A DNA stretch of 64,000 nucleotides from an uncultured Alphaproteobacteria bacterium (GCA_951812775.1 OX638326.1:3759180-3823179); one strand, 5' to 3'. Shown: positions 48,251-59,091, counted from the first letter of the stretch. Numbers and translations: made by a program. The notes: generated from the letters alone by a model not told the origin.

Positions 48251-48733
48251 ATGACCCAACTCGGACCGACCCGCTTAGGCGCGCTGATTGCTATCCTGAC
48301 CCTTCTTTTTGATCAACTCAGCAAATGGTGGATCTTGAATGCTACGATGGTGCCGCCACGTATCATTCCGGTAACCAGTTTTTTTGATCTTGTCCTGGTA
48401 CATAATCGCGGCGCCAGCTTTGGTATATTTAGCGATGCCCCTGGTTGGGCAAGCGTCGCATTGATTGCTTTTGCGATCATAATTTCGATAGCGTTGGCAA
48501 TTTGGATGTGGCGCGCTCAAGAGACACTTCTTGCCGTTGCGCTCGCATTGGTGATTGGCGGAGCAATTGGTAACGTAATTGATCGCATTCGATTTGGTGC
48601 AGTGGTTGATTTTCTTGATTTTCATGTCGGTGGTTGGCACTGGCCAGCCTTTAATATTGCTGACTCTGCAATCACCATAGGTGTAGTATTATTAATACTG
48701 GATTCCTTGAAATCGAAACCCGAAAACACTTAA
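48251..48733 (+). CDS. lspA: Lipoprotein signal peptidase (signal peptidase II)
   Basis: A 160-residue inner-membrane protease with four helices. The catalytic aspartates are in GNVIDRIRFGAVVDFLDF and FNIADSAITIG, and VHNRGASFGIF is the conserved loop. It cuts prolipoproteins before the lipidated cysteine. It begins three bases after ileS. Confidence 0.95.
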   Translation: MTQLGPTRLGALIAILTLLFDQLSKWWILNATMVPPRIIPVTSFFDLVLVHNRGASFGIFSDAPGWASVALIAFAIIISIALAIWMWRAQETLLAVALALVIGGAIGNVIDRIRFGAVVDFLDFHVGGWHWPAFNIADSAITIGVVLLILDSLKSKPENT

Positions 48734-48769
48734 ATATTATAGTGTCAGACAGGATACGGATTACAGCGC

Positions 48770-49348
48770 ATGAATACGAATAGGTCAGTCTTACCAGCAA
48801 TTGTCGGATTATTAGTTGGCGCCATTGGCCTTGGTGGCTGCGATAGTGCCAAAGAAGTTATTGGCTTGAGGAAACAGGTGCCGGACGAATTCGCCGTTGT
48901 TACCCGGGCGCCATTAAGTATTCCGCCGCAATTTGGCTTGCGACCACCAAAACCGGGAACGGCGCGGCCTCAGGAAACAACACCGACCAGAAAGGCTCGT
49001 ACTATTCTGCTCGGCAATTCTAGTCGCAAAGGACAGGATGCAGCTGTTGCCTCTGGCAAATTTTCACGTGGAGAAGCAGCCTTTCTAAAACGGGCTGGCG
49101 CTTTGAATGTTGACTCGTCAATAAGACAAAAGGTTAACGTTGAAAGCAGCGCTTTGGCTGATGCAGACAAAAGTGTTCTCAGGAAAGTGATTTTCTGGCA
49201 GGATCCTGAGGAACCCGGCAAGATCGTGGATGCTCGAAGAGAATCTAGGCGCCTGCGTGAGGTCACGGCACAGGGTGAGTCCATCACGAAGGGTGAAGTA
49301 CCCACAATTACCCGAAAGCAAAAAGGCTGGCTCGAAGGCATTTTTTAA
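48770..49348 (+). CDS. DUF3035 outer-membrane lipoprotein (BamF-like)
   Basis: A 192-residue lipoprotein with a lipobox near residue 23 (GLGGCDSAKE). The mature part has PDEFAVVTRAPLSIPPQFGL, LRPPKPG and a C-terminal KQKGWLEGIF, typical of DUF3035 proteins of alphaproteobacteria, some of which associate with the BAM complex. It follows lspA, whose product would process it. Confidence 0.85.
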   Translation: MNTNRSVLPAIVGLLVGAIGLGGCDSAKEVIGLRKQVPDEFAVVTRAPLSIPPQFGLRPPKPGTARPQETTPTRKARTILLGNSSRKGQDAAVASGKFSRGEAAFLKRAGALNVDSSIRQKVNVESSALADADKSVLRKVIFWQDPEEPGKIVDARRESRRLREVTAQGESITKGEVPTITRKQKGWLEGIF

Positions 49349-49452
49349 ACTTTCGTAAATTGGCCACCGTCACTAAGAGTTGAGATTTCCTGTCTTGCAT
49401 TAGCGGACGCTTTATCCATATAGCCTAAGGCAACAGAATTGGAGAGCATGAC

Positions 49453-50808
49453 ATGACTCCATTGCGGGTATTGGCGATTTTTCTCGGAGTTTTAGTAGCG
49501 ACAATCACCGTGCAGGGGAGGGTAGTCGGGGCGGCTGTCTTTAACCCTGAGAGTTTTACGCTAAAAAACGGCATGCAAGTCGTTGTGATACCCAACCGGC
49601 GTGCACCGGTCGTGTCTCAAATGGTTTGGTACAAAATCGGCGCGGCAGATGAACCGCGCGGAAAATCTGGCATTGCGCACTTTTTTGAACATCTAATGTT
49701 CAAGGGTACCAAGTCGGTACCACCTGGAGAATTCTCGAAAACCATCGCCCGCCATGGTGGGCGCGACAACGCCTTCACGGCGCAGGATTACACTGCATAT
49801 TTTCAGACCGTTGCCCGCGACAGGCTTGAGTTGGTAATGCGTCTCGAAGCAGATCGTATGCGCAATCTTGTATTAACCGACAAAGAGGTGCTGCCCGAGC
49901 GCGACGTTGTATTGGAGGAACGCCGGTCGCGAACCGACAATAGCCCCGGGTCGCAGCTGTGGGAGGCATCGCGCGCCGCCCTGTTTCTAAATCATCCCTA
50001 TAAAAACCCGATAATTGGCTGGAAGCACGAGATAGAGCAATTGACCACTCGGGATGCGCTCGATTTTTACCGACGGTATTATGTGCCCAATAATGCCATT
50101 CTAATTGTTGCCGGTGATGTCAATGCGAAAGACTTAAAACCGCTCGCTGAGAAATATTATGGTGTTATCCCGCGGGGCCCGAAAATCGTTCGCAACCGCG
50201 TGAAGGAACCTCCGCAACTCGCCGGACGACGGGTAGAGTTGGCGAGTCGGAGGGTTGGACAGCCTAGTATTTCGCAAACCTACCTGGCACCGACCTATGC
50301 AAATGCTAAAGGTAATCAGGCCTACGCCTTACTTGTTTTAGCGGAAATCTTTGGTGGCAGCTCAACGGCGCAACTCTATCGAAGTCTGGTGGTTCATCAG
50401 GGTATTGCTTCGTCGGCGGGTGCTTGGTCGAACCCGGATGCGCTGGATTACGGAACGTTTGGTATTTCTGCATCTCCCAAGCCGGGTGTTCCACTTGAAA
50501 AAGTAGAGGCGGCGCTGCAGGTGGCGGTGAAGAAACTTCTGAAAGACGGGGTTACGGAGAAAGAGCTTAAACGCGCGGTAAAATCGATGGTTGCGAGTGC
50601 CGTCTACGCACGGGACTCTCTTCGCGCCGCACCAAATATTATCGGACGAGCCTTGTCGACGGGGCGGACTATTGAAGATGTTGAATCTTGGCCGGAACGC
50701 ATAAAAGCTGTGACCGTTGAGGACGTAAACGCAGCCGCGCGTGCCGTTTTGAGAACAGAAAGTTCCGTGACGGCTATTTTGCGGAAAGAGCAAAAGGAGG
50801 GAGGCTGA
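49453..50808 (+). CDS. M16 zinc protease, catalytic subunit
   Basis: A 451-residue periplasmic protein with a signal peptide. GIAHFFEHLMFKG is the inverted zinc motif HxxEH, with the third ligand Glu in EVLPERDVVLEER. This is the PqqL/processing-peptidase-like form. It starts 105 bases after the DUF3035 gene and pairs with the next gene, an inactive subunit. Together they form the usual alphaproteobacterial M16 heterodimer. Confidence 0.92.
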   Translation: MTPLRVLAIFLGVLVATITVQGRVVGAAVFNPESFTLKNGMQVVVIPNRRAPVVSQMVWYKIGAADEPRGKSGIAHFFEHLMFKGTKSVPPGEFSKTIARHGGRDNAFTAQDYTAYFQTVARDRLELVMRLEADRMRNLVLTDKEVLPERDVVLEERRSRTDNSPGSQLWEASRAALFLNHPYKNPIIGWKHEIEQLTTRDALDFYRRYYVPNNAILIVAGDVNAKDLKPLAEKYYGVIPRGPKIVRNRVKEPPQLAGRRVELASRRVGQPSISQTYLAPTYANAKGNQAYALLVLAEIFGGSSTAQLYRSLVVHQGIASSAGAWSNPDALDYGTFGISASPKPGVPLEKVEAALQVAVKKLLKDGVTEKELKRAVKSMVASAVYARDSLRAAPNIIGRALSTGRTIEDVESWPERIKAVTVEDVNAAARAVLRTESSVTAILRKEQKEGG

Positions 50809-50811
50809 TCA

Positions 50812-52158
50812 ATGCAACATTTATCCCCCACTATGTGGCGCCGATACGTATCCCTGTCATTGCTGAGCGTCCTTTGCTTGACAGCCACACCCTCCCAAGC
50901 CATCGATATCAAGGAAGTACGAAGCTCGGGTGGAATTACAGCCTGGCTTGTTCAGGACAAAAGCGTTCCTGTCATCTCTATGAATTTCGCTTTTAAAACA
51001 GGGGGGACAGCATACGACCCCAAAGGGAAAACAGGCCTTGCCCGTATGGTTGCCGCCATGCTGGATGAGGGCGCGGGTAAGTTAAAATCTCAGGAATTTC
51101 AGACAAAGCTTCAGGACACGGCGGCGCGGTTGCGTTTCTCTGCGTCAACCGACAAGTTTAGGGGATCGTTTCGGACACTCAAGGCTAATCAGGATGAGGC
51201 CTTTGAGTTGCTTGGTTTGGCGTTGAGCAAACCTAGGTTTGACGAGAAACCACTGGCTCGAATTCGTGGACAGATTGTCGCGAGCATTCAGCGTAGCGCG
51301 CAGGATCCAGATTCAATTGGTATGAGGGCCTGGTATAAAGCGGCTTTTCCCAACCATCCCTATGGGCAGCCGGGTGATGGAACGATCAAGTCTGTAAAGA
51401 CACTGGTTGCAAAAGATCTAAGGGACTTTATGAGACGCCATGTCGTTCGGAACTCGCTGCTCGTGGCTGTTGCGGGTGATATTTCCCCTGAGGAACTGGG
51501 GCATCGGCTCGACCAGGTTTTTGGTGCATTACCGTCCTCTGGACGCGCCGAGAAAGTTCCAGAAATAGCCCCGGCAGCTGTTGGAAAAACAATTGTAATT
51601 GATCGAAAAATACCTCAAAGCACAGTGATGTTCGGACATTCCGGCATAAAACGTGATCATCCGGATTGGTACATCGCATCAGTTATCAACCGTATTCTAG
51701 GCGGCGGCGGTTTTTCGTCACGTTTGATGGAGGAGGTCCGGGAGAAACGAGGCTTGGCCTATGGTGTTTATAGTTACCTTAATCCCTATGACCATGCGGC
51801 ATTGTATATGGGCGGTGTTGCGACAGCCAATTCACGTGTTGCGGAGTCACTCAAAGTAATCCGCAATGAATGGAAAAAGATGGCGGAGAAGGGTGTAACG
51901 GCAAAGGAGCTAGCCGCGGCAAAAACCTATATCAATGGATCGTTTCCGTTGCGCCAGGACTCGACGCGCCGAATTGCCAGTCTATTGCTCGCCGTTCAGG
52001 TCAATAATCTGGGTAAGGATTATCTCGATAAACGCGCTAGTCTAATAAATGCTGTTACTCTTGCTGATATTAAAAGGGTCGCCAGGAAGTTGTTGCGCCC
52101 GGAGGCGCTGACAGTGGTCGTCGTCGGACAACCAAAAGGCATCAAACCCACACCGTGA
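50812..52158 (+). CDS. M16 family non-catalytic subunit
   Basis: A 448-residue protein with a signal peptide (residues about 8-30). It has the M16 fold but lacks HxxEH: the aligned part reads GLARMVAAMLDEGAGK. The glycine-rich loop GGGGFSSRLMEEVREKRGLA and AYGVYSYLNP are kept. Such partners contribute the substrate-binding half. It starts three bases after the catalytic subunit. Confidence 0.92.
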   Translation: MQHLSPTMWRRYVSLSLLSVLCLTATPSQAIDIKEVRSSGGITAWLVQDKSVPVISMNFAFKTGGTAYDPKGKTGLARMVAAMLDEGAGKLKSQEFQTKLQDTAARLRFSASTDKFRGSFRTLKANQDEAFELLGLALSKPRFDEKPLARIRGQIVASIQRSAQDPDSIGMRAWYKAAFPNHPYGQPGDGTIKSVKTLVAKDLRDFMRRHVVRNSLLVAVAGDISPEELGHRLDQVFGALPSSGRAEKVPEIAPAAVGKTIVIDRKIPQSTVMFGHSGIKRDHPDWYIASVINRILGGGGFSSRLMEEVREKRGLAYGVYSYLNPYDHAALYMGGVATANSRVAESLKVIRNEWKKMAEKGVTAKELAAAKTYINGSFPLRQDSTRRIASLLLAVQVNNLGKDYLDKRASLINAVTLADIKRVARKLLRPEALTVVVVGQPKGIKPTP

Positions 52159-52159
52159 A

Positions 52160-52900
52160 TCAAAAAATTCCTTTGCGGATCAGGTTGAGCCCGATCAGCA
52201 GCAAGAGGACATAAAGCCAGGTTCGGAATTTATCTTCGGAAACTTTGTCTCTCAGTGTTTTTCCAGCGTACATGCCGAGAACAGAGGGGATAAGGGCAAG
52301 CGCTGAAATCGTTGCGTTCTCAATGGCCAACCCTCCTTCGCGCAGGAGTGAGAGAGTCAGAACTGTTCCCGTGACGAGAAACTGGATGCCCAATGCCTGG
52401 ACAAACAGGTTCTTGGTCATCCCCAGGGCCTGAAAATAAATCACGACCGGAATACCAATGGATCCTGTCGTTCCTGCCAAAATTCCAGAGAAGAACCCTA
52501 TGATTGGTGAGAATACGGGCCAGGTTCTCTCAGAACAACTTAAGCGGACCGCGCACAGGTTGTTGATGGAGTACAAAAATACGATTAGCCCTAAGGCGAT
52601 AAGCAGATAAGAAGAATCCAGCCGGTATAACGCGTAAGTCCCTGCAAAGACGCCAATCGCTGCCGTGACCAGCATGGGCCAGGACTTTCTCATTAGCTCA
52701 GCGAAATGGGGTCCCTGGAATGCTTGGAGAATATTTGTTGCGATAATCGGAACAACAAGGAGTGGGATGGCGACCTGAAGGTCGAGGACAATTGACATCA
52801 GGGCGATCGACGTCAACGGCAAACCCATACCGGTTATGCCTTTAACGATACCCCCACAAAAGAACGCAATACCTACCGTTACGAGAACGTAAAGTTCCAC
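52160..52900 (-). CDS. TauE/SafE-family anion permease
   Basis: A membrane protein with about eight helices and two repeat halves. GIVKGITGMGLPLTSIALM and GFFSGILAGTTGSIGIPVV are the family signature. GTG at 52900 (preceded by GAGG) fits better than the upstream in-frame start at 52966. The family exports sulfite or sulfoacetate or imports organosulfonates. It is convergent with the protease pair. The substrate is unknown. Confidence 0.82.
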   Translation of the reverse strand: MELYVLVTVGIAFFCGGIVKGITGMGLPLTSIALMSIVLDLQVAIPLLVVPIIATNILQAFQGPHFAELMRKSWPMLVTAAIGVFAGTYALYRLDSSYLLIALGLIVFLYSINNLCAVRLSCSERTWPVFSPIIGFFSGILAGTTGSIGIPVVIYFQALGMTKNLFVQALGIQFLVTGTVLTLSLLREGGLAIENATISALALIPSVLGMYAGKTLRDKVSEDKFRTWLYVLLLLIGLNLIRKGIF

Positions 52901-53064
52901 TATGCACCTCAGAAACCATTCTGGAGTAATTCGATTAAACTGTACGACGGAGCATGTCGAGGGCACCTATGGTTAGGTGCTTCGAACGGTAAACTATCCA
53001 CCGGTTTTCCACTGCGCGCCTTTTCCTGATTCGTACAGCTGGTTTACAGTCAGGGCGAAAGGCG

Positions 53065-54378
53065 ATGTCTATGTCCTATGTCCAAATAACGTCATCTTGT
53101 TTGTCTGCTGTGCTTGGCACACATGGCTTGGATAGTGGGCAGTTTGAGACGACGCTCAAAAAAACTGAACCGGCGCTTCAGATCTTACGCGCACAATATG
53201 CCGACGGAAGCTTGCCTTTGTTACGCCTCGCGGAACGGACCGATGATATTGATGCGCTGGTTCCTGTTGCGTCGCGTTATCGCGAGCTGTTTGATGATGT
53301 TGTTATTCTCGGGACAGGTGGCTCAAGCCTTGGTGGTCAAACATTATGCCGTTTGTCAGAGAGCGAATTTGGACCGCGTGATGGCGCGCCCCGACTTCAT
53401 TTCTTCGACAATGTCGACCCGCATAGCATGTCCACTATGCTGGATCAGCTAGCACTTGATCGGACAGGGTTTCTCGTTATTTCAAAATCCGGATCGACGG
53501 CAGAAACCATGACGCAGTTTTTGGTCAGCCTCAAAGCTGTCCAAAATACGGTAGGACCAGACAAAGCCGCAGACCATTTCACAGCGATCACAGAGCCGGG
53601 TGAAAATCTTCTACGCCGGATCGCAAAAAGCCATGGCATGGCGGTGCTGGATCATGACCCCAATATAGGCGGCCGATATTCTGCGCTGTCATTGGTTGGC
53701 TTGTTGCCGGCGATGATATCTGGGTTGGATGTTGGCGCCGTCCGCGCCGGTGCCATGGGCGTATTGCAGCCGGTGCTTGATGGAGAGAAAGCGGAAAACA
53801 TCGAAGCAGCGGTCGGCGCTTCAATATCTGTAGGATTGGCATCCGAAAACAACATCCTGTCGACGGTAATGATGCCCTATGTTGACCGACTTGCTGATTT
53901 TAGCCTGTGGTTCCGTCAACTCTGGGCAGAAAGTCTTGGTAAGGACAGCAAAGGAACAACGCCTGTAAATGCCCTTGGGATCGTTGATCAACATAGCCAA
54001 CTACAGCTCTATCTGGATGGCCCACGCGATAAGATGTTTACAATCATTATGCTGTCCTGCGCCGGTGAGGGCCCGTCTGTAGATCCTGCGTTAGCCGAGG
54101 ACGATGATTTGGCATATCTGTCGGGTAAATCGGTCGGCGCGTTGATGGATGCCGAACAACGCGCGACCGCTGAGACTCTCATCCGGAACAACCGAACAAC
54201 TCGAATTATTCAAATAGATACCCTGGACGAAACCGTGATGGGGGCGCTGATGATGCATTTTATGCTGGAGACGATCATCGCGGCGCATTTGTTCGGCGTC
54301 GACCCGTTTGACCAGCCCGCAGTGGAAGAAGGGAAAATTCTGACCCGTAAGTATCTAGCGGGCGAGGGGGGAAGATGA
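53065..54378 (+). CDS. pgi: Glucose-6-phosphate isomerase
   Basis: A 437-residue isomerase of the short alphaproteobacterial form (E. coli Pgi has 549). [15 protein letters not shown] is the phosphate loop, [13 protein letters not shown] the second sugar-phosphate motif, and [19 protein letters not shown] the catalytic region. [19 protein letters not shown] is near the C-terminus. It interconverts glucose-6-phosphate and fructose-6-phosphate. It overlaps mutL by ATGA. Confidence 0.9.
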   Translation: MSMSYVQITSSCLSAVLGTHGLDSGQFETTLKKTEPALQILRAQYADGSLPLLRLAERTDDIDALVPVASRYRELFDDVVILGTGGSSLGGQTLCRLSESEFGPRDGAPRLHFFDNVDPHSMSTMLDQLALDRTGFLVISKSGSTAETMTQFLVSLKAVQNTVGPDKAADHFTAITEPGENLLRRIAKSHGMAVLDHDPNIGGRYSALSLVGLLPAMISGLDVGAVRAGAMGVLQPVLDGEKAENIEAAVGASISVGLASENNILSTVMMPYVDRLADFSLWFRQLWAESLGKDSKGTTPVNALGIVDQHSQLQLYLDGPRDKMFTIIMLSCAGEGPSVDPALAEDDDLAYLSGKSVGALMDAEQRATAETLIRNNRTTRIIQIDTLDETVMGALMMHFMLETIIAAHLFGVDPFDQPAVEEGKILTRKYLAGEGGR

Positions 54379-56186
54379 CTATACGTCGTCTGCCTGAAGG
54401 GACGGTAAACCGGATCGCCGCCGGGGAAGTCGTCGAACGGCCTGCATCCGCCGTGAAAGAACTCGTTGAGAATGCGATAGATGCCGATGCTCATCGAATT
54501 GAGGTTACGATCAAAAATGGTGGTCGGACTTCAATTATTGTAACCGATGACGGTGTGGGCATGACCCGCGATGAATTGGCATTGGCCGTGGAACGACATG
54601 CGACGTCTAAATTGCCGGATGACGACCTCCTGCATATTTCGTCTCTTGGGTTTCGGGGTGAGGCGTTGCCCTCTATCGGTTCGGTTTCCCGACTTACAAT
54701 AGAAAGCCGGGCCCGTGGCGCCGATGAGGCGTGGTCTATTGCCGTTATTGGTGGGGAAAAGGAAGCCATCAAGCCGGTATCGCTGACGGTGGGGACCAGG
54801 ATCGAGATCGATGATCTGTTCTTTGCAACGCCTGCACGGTTGAAATTTCTTAAAACGGAACGCACAGAGCTCAATCATATTCTTGACGTAGTTCGGCGCC
54901 TCGCTATGGCCAACCCAATGATTGGTTTTTCCGTTTTTGATGAGAAGGGTAAACGATTGCGGCTTGATGCTGCGCAAGGCGATTTGCTTGATGCCCGTTT
55001 GGCACGGCTTTCGGACGTTATGGGTCGGGAGTTTGCGGAGAACGCCCTCCGCATTGATGCCGAACGTGAAGATATTCACCTCACAGGTTATGCAGGATTG
55101 CCGACCCTCAATAAGGCCTATGCCAGATCGCAATATTTGTTTGTGAATGGGCGGCCAGTTCGCGATCCGCTCCTCACGGGCGCTGTGCGGGGTGCATATC
55201 AGGATCTATTGGCGCGTAACCGCCATCCAATGGTTGCGTTGTACCTGGAAATTCCGCCTCTGTTTGTCGATGTGAATGTCCATCCCATGAAGACAGAGGT
55301 TCGGTTCAGGGATGCCGGTCCGGTTCGTGGATTAATTGTTGGGGCTTTAAAACATGCTCTGGCAGATGCCGGACATCGCGCCTCGACCACGGTATCAGCC
55401 CAGACATTAGGTGCGTTCCGGCCTGGGACACCGCCTGGTGGGGCTATGCCCTCCTACCGTCCATCCTCTCCTGGTGGTGCGATGGTGCAGCAGGCAGCAG
55501 CAGATTACTACGCGCCTTTACCGGGAACTGAGCAACCCTCTGCTGCGTCTGTAGAGGACCCTGTCGTGCCATTTACTGGTAGTGCAGAACAATCTGGTGC
55601 TGAAGCATTTCCGCTAGGGGTAGCCCGCGCCCAACTACACGAGACCTATATTGTCGCGCAAACGAATGAAGGCATTGTCATCGTTGATCAGCATGCGGCA
55701 CACGAAAGGCTCGTCTATGAGAAAATGAAACAGGCGCTGGAATCAGGTGATGTCGCCCGACAGGGGCTCTTACTTCCCGAAGTTATCGAGTTGGAGGAGG
55801 TACAGTGTCAGCGCTTGGTTGAGCGGTCGGCAGAGTTTGCTGAACTTGGCTTGGTTCTGGAATCCTTTGGACCGGGAGCTGTGGTTGTCCGAGAAGTACC
55901 CGCAATGCTCGGCAAAACAGATATCGTAGGTTTGGTTAAGGATTTGGCTGACGATTTGGTGGAACTTGGCGACGGGTTGTCTCTCAAGGAGCGGCTCGAG
56001 GAAGTTTGTGGAACGATGGCCTGTCACGGCAGCGTGCGCTCGGGACGTCGACTGAACCAGGCTGAGATGGATGCGATTTTGCGCCAGATGGAGCAGACGC
56101 CGCACTCCGGCCAGTGCAATCATGGCCGCCCTACCTATGTTGAGTTAAACTTGGCGGACATTGAACGTCTGTTTGGTCGTCGCTAA
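54375..56186 (+). CDS. mutL: DNA mismatch repair protein MutL
   Basis: A 603-residue protein. The GHKL ATPase domain has [16 protein letters not shown] and [21 protein letters not shown] Pro/Gly/Ala-rich linker at about 340-400 leads to the C-terminal domain with [12 protein letters not shown], the nicking-endonuclease motif, and [10 protein letters not shown] and GQCNHGRPT. So this is the endonuclease type, as expected without MutH. It is intact, which argues that the decay in this window is not due to mutL loss. Confidence 0.95.
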   Translation: MTIRRLPEGTVNRIAAGEVVERPASAVKELVENAIDADAHRIEVTIKNGGRTSIIVTDDGVGMTRDELALAVERHATSKLPDDDLLHISSLGFRGEALPSIGSVSRLTIESRARGADEAWSIAVIGGEKEAIKPVSLTVGTRIEIDDLFFATPARLKFLKTERTELNHILDVVRRLAMANPMIGFSVFDEKGKRLRLDAAQGDLLDARLARLSDVMGREFAENALRIDAEREDIHLTGYAGLPTLNKAYARSQYLFVNGRPVRDPLLTGAVRGAYQDLLARNRHPMVALYLEIPPLFVDVNVHPMKTEVRFRDAGPVRGLIVGALKHALADAGHRASTTVSAQTLGAFRPGTPPGGAMPSYRPSSPGGAMVQQAAADYYAPLPGTEQPSAASVEDPVVPFTGSAEQSGAEAFPLGVARAQLHETYIVAQTNEGIVIVDQHAAHERLVYEKMKQALESGDVARQGLLLPEVIELEEVQCQRLVERSAEFAELGLVLESFGPGAVVVREVPAMLGKTDIVGLVKDLADDLVELGDGLSLKERLEEVCGTMACHGSVRSGRRLNQAEMDAILRQMEQTPHSGQCNHGRPTYVELNLADIERLFGRR

Positions 56187-56230
56187 GGTTGATTGATCTA
56201 TAATCTGATCAAATTAATCCGGAGAATAAT

Positions 56231-56947
56231 ATGGCCGACACTAAACTCCACAACGTTCAACTGTCGCCGTCGACAGTCGAGCATATTCTCCGGCGTCGCG
56301 GTGGAAAACTTCACGCCTATGACAGTATTGACCCGGCCAAGACAGCGCTCATCGTGATCGATATGCAGAATGTGTGGCTGCAAGAGGGTATGGTTGCGTA
56401 TTCGCCTTATTGCGCCGGGGCTGCCCCCGCGACCAACAAGTTATGCAAGGCGCTACGGGCGGCAGGCAGCAAAGTATACTGGGTACGGGCAATTTATGGC
56501 GATGACGCCCCCAAGACCTGGTCAGCCTATATGGAGTATCTCAGCCCGGAAGACGTTGAACGTATGCTGGATGGATTGACTGACGGGCGTCCCGGAGCAG
56601 AAATCTGGGACGGTATGGATGTGCAGCCCGAAGATGAAATTACCACCAAGACACGTTTTAGCGCTTTTATTAGAGGGGCCTCCGACCTTGAAGACAGGCT
56701 CCGTGCCGCAGGGATTGATACGTTGGTCATGACGGGGATCGCTACGGATGTCTGCGTTGAATCGACGACACGTGATGCGCATATGCTCAATTTCCGGACG
56801 ATGGTTGTATCGGACGCAACGGCGACTCGATCCGACGAAGCACACAATGCGTCCTTAAGTGCGATGTTCAATCATTTCGCGGATATTTTTACCAGCGATG
56901 AAATCATAGAGATGCTGCCGGGCACGAAATCTGTTGCTGCGGAATAA
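56231..56947 (+). CDS. Isochorismatase-family cysteine hydrolase
   Basis: A 238-residue enzyme with triad residues in VIDMQNVWLQ (Asp), TTKTRFSAFIRG (Lys) and TGIATDVCVESTTRDA (Cys). The motifs differ from the TTSGC group elsewhere in the window and look closer to ureidoacrylate-amidohydrolase/RutB-like or peroxyureidoacrylate enzymes. AGGAG precedes the ATG. The substrate is unknown. It is convergent with rsmD across a short hairpin. Confidence 0.8.
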   Translation: MADTKLHNVQLSPSTVEHILRRRGGKLHAYDSIDPAKTALIVIDMQNVWLQEGMVAYSPYCAGAAPATNKLCKALRAAGSKVYWVRAIYGDDAPKTWSAYMEYLSPEDVERMLDGLTDGRPGAEIWDGMDVQPEDEITTKTRFSAFIRGASDLEDRLRAAGIDTLVMTGIATDVCVESTTRDAHMLNFRTMVVSDATATRSDEAHNASLSAMFNHFADIFTSDEIIEMLPGTKSVAAE

Positions 56948-56964
56948 CGCCTAAATTTGGCGTT
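56946..56964. terminator. Short hairpin between convergent genes
   Basis: AACGCC (56946-56951) and GGCGTT (56959-56964) flank TAAATTT, followed on the plus strand by ACTTTT. It may act as a weak terminator for both flanking genes. Confidence 0.45.
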
Positions 56965-57523
56965 ACTTTTGCAGGAATAAAATTTTCGCTTTGCCGTATT
57001 GACGGGCATCTAGCAGCGTAAATTCGGGTGGAGTTTCCGTTTCGTCTGTCCTCTCGACCTCAAGAGTGATGAGGGCATTTGCAGCTACCCAGCCTGCATT
57101 TTCCAGAGCTTTCAACGCCGGAACCGCAAGTCCAAGATGATAGGGTGGGTCGAGGAAGATAAGTGAACAAGGCTGAGACGCGGTCTTGGGTTTCAGGCAA
57201 TCGGCATAATAGACGTCGGCATTGTCCTCTTCATGTAACATTTCAACGTTCTCGCGGCAGCATCGTAGAGCGATTTCCTGATTGTCTATGAGCGTTACAT
57301 GCGCTGCGCCGCGGGACAGGGCTTCGAGGCCCATGGCGCCTGTACCGGCAAATCCATCCAGTACATGTGCACCCTGGATCCAGTTGCGGCCACCAAGTGC
57401 TTCGCCACCTTGGGTTAATATGTTGAACATGGATTCTCGGACCCGGTCACTCGTGGGTCTTAAAGCGCGTCCCGGCGGTGCTATGAGCTGTCGCCCGCGA
57501 TGTTTACCGCTGACGATGCGCAT
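56963..57523 (-). CDS. rsmD: 16S rRNA (guanine-966-N2) methyltransferase
   Basis: A 186-residue methyltransferase. MRIVSGKHRGRQLIAPPG is the family start, DGFAGTGAMGLEALSRGA is the SAM-binding motif I, and LIFLDPPYHLG is the catalytic DPPY. It methylates G966 of 16S rRNA. It overlaps the preceding rluB-like gene by about 20 bases. Confidence 0.93.
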   Translation of the reverse strand: MRIVSGKHRGRQLIAPPGRALRPTSDRVRESMFNILTQGGEALGGRNWIQGAHVLDGFAGTGAMGLEALSRGAAHVTLIDNQEIALRCCRENVEMLHEEDNADVYYADCLKPKTASQPCSLIFLDPPYHLGLAVPALKALENAGWVAANALITLEVERTDETETPPEFTLLDARQYGKAKILFLQK

Positions 57524-58346
57524 TTTTACTTCTGTTTCGTTGGTTGTCTTTACGTGGGGCAGGTGGATTGGATTTCATCGGTGGGAGTTTGGCGGAGAGC
57601 CTTCGAGGCTTTGGTGTTCCAACACCGGTTTGTTCCATGAGAACACGAGCAGAAACTTCCCGAACAGTGTCGCGGTGTAATTCACCGAGCTGAAATGGGC
57701 CATAGGCAATCCTGATAAGGCGGTTAACCCGCAGACCTAAATGCTCCATCACTTTCCGAATTTCACGATTTTTGCCCTCCTGAAGGGACACTGTTATCCA
57801 GGAATTATCACCGCGCCTTTTGTCGAGCTGTGCCTGTATCTCGCCATACTTAATGCCATCAACTGTGATTCCGTCGGCAAGGGATTCCAGTCGAGATTCG
57901 TCAAGCGGTCCATAGGCGCGAACGCGATAGCGTCGAACCCATCCAGTTGAAGGAAGCTCCAGTTTTCGCGAAAGTTCTCCGTCGTTGGTTAGGAGGAGCA
58001 GCCCCTCAGAATTTAGGTCGAGACGTCCGACCAACATCACCCGTGGCAGGTTTTTGGGCAGATGGTCAAATACCGTAGGGCGACCCTCCGGGTCACTATT
58101 GGAAGACAAAATTCCGCGGGGTTTGTGATAACGCCAAAGCCTTGGCCGCTCGGGCTCTGCAACCTGTTGGCCATCTACGGTTATGATGGTTTCGTTAGTA
58201 ACAAGGGTTGCTGGCGTTGAAATTGTGGCGCCGTCGACAGTCACCCGACCGGCCGCTATCCATCTCTCCGCTTCGCGACGGGAACAGAGGCCTGCGCGTG
58301 ACAGACGTTTCGCGATGCGTTCGCCTTTTGCGTCGGCTTCGGCCAT
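57504..58346 (-). CDS. rluB: 23S rRNA pseudouridine synthase (RluB/RsuA family)
   Basis: A 280-residue enzyme. An N-terminal S4 RNA-binding domain (LSRAGLCSRREAERWI) is followed by the catalytic core VGRLDLNSEGLLLLTNDG with its catalytic Asp, and QEGKNREIRKVMEHLGL. The C-terminal tail is basic. The ATG directly follows the preceding gene's TAA. RluE or RsuA are alternatives, but the length and tail favour RluB. Confidence 0.9.
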   Translation of the reverse strand: MAEADAKGERIAKRLSRAGLCSRREAERWIAAGRVTVDGATISTPATLVTNETIITVDGQQVAEPERPRLWRYHKPRGILSSNSDPEGRPTVFDHLPKNLPRVMLVGRLDLNSEGLLLLTNDGELSRKLELPSTGWVRRYRVRAYGPLDESRLESLADGITVDGIKYGEIQAQLDKRRGDNSWITVSLQEGKNREIRKVMEHLGLRVNRLIRIAYGPFQLGELHRDTVREVSARVLMEQTGVGTPKPRRLSAKLPPMKSNPPAPRKDNQRNRSKNAHRQR

Positions 58347-59057
58347 TTATCGTGCCGTGTCTATGAAAGCAGCAAAAATGCGCCTGTCACCTGGGTCGAT
58401 CGAGAACTCAGGATGCCATTGAACGCCTAAACAGAACCGTTTGCCCGGTAACTCAATGCCTTCAATAACGCCGTCTGGCGCTGTCGCGTTGATGATGACT
58501 GGGTCCGCAATTTCTTTAACGGCCTGGTGATGCGCGCTGTTAACCGACATTGTTTCATTGCCGGTAATTTGATGTAGCAAGGTGTCTTGTTTGACGGTGA
58601 TTTCATGCCCTGGTTCATCCCGCGGATTTGGTTGCTCATGGGCGAGCGCGTTATCGATTTCGTCAGGGATATGCTGGATCAAAGTGCCGCCGAGAACCAC
58701 ATTGAGGAGTTGCTGACCGCCACAAATTCCCAGTACAGGCAAATCCTGTTTGATGGCGCCCTGGGTAACGGCGAGTTCAAATTCCGTACGACGGTCTTTG
58801 GTCACAACTGTTTCATGTCGGGTTTTGTCGCCAAATAAGGCCGGGTCAACATCAAAGGCTCCACCGGTAATTACCAACCCATCTATCATTTCGAGATAGG
58901 CGCCCGCGATCTCCGGTTGATGTGGCAGGGGTACGGGAGTACCGCCAGCATCAGCAACTGCGTCACAATAGTTTTCACGAACGGCATACCAGGGGAATTT
59001 TGAATAACCTCCTGGTTCTTCGGAATCGAGGGTAATGCCAATAATGGGTTTGTTCAT
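58347..59057 (-). CDS. Class I glutamine amidotransferase-like gamma-glutamyl hydrolase (PuuD-like)
   Basis: A 236-residue protein. The nucleophile Cys is in LGICGGQQLLNVVLGG, the catalytic His/Glu in GVQWHPEFS, and IGITLDSEE at the N-terminus is typical of the gamma-glutamyl-GABA hydrolase group. Its stop abuts the rluB start. In putrescine breakdown such enzymes release GABA, but other puu genes are not in the window. Confidence 0.85.
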   Translation of the reverse strand: MNKPIIGITLDSEEPGGYSKFPWYAVRENYCDAVADAGGTPVPLPHQPEIAGAYLEMIDGLVITGGAFDVDPALFGDKTRHETVVTKDRRTEFELAVTQGAIKQDLPVLGICGGQQLLNVVLGGTLIQHIPDEIDNALAHEQPNPRDEPGHEITVKQDTLLHQITGNETMSVNSAHHQAVKEIADPVIINATAPDGVIEGIELPGKRFCLGVQWHPEFSIDPGDRRIFAAFIDTAR

Positions 59058-59091
59058 ACCGCCACTGTAGAAACCCGATGAGTCAGGTCAA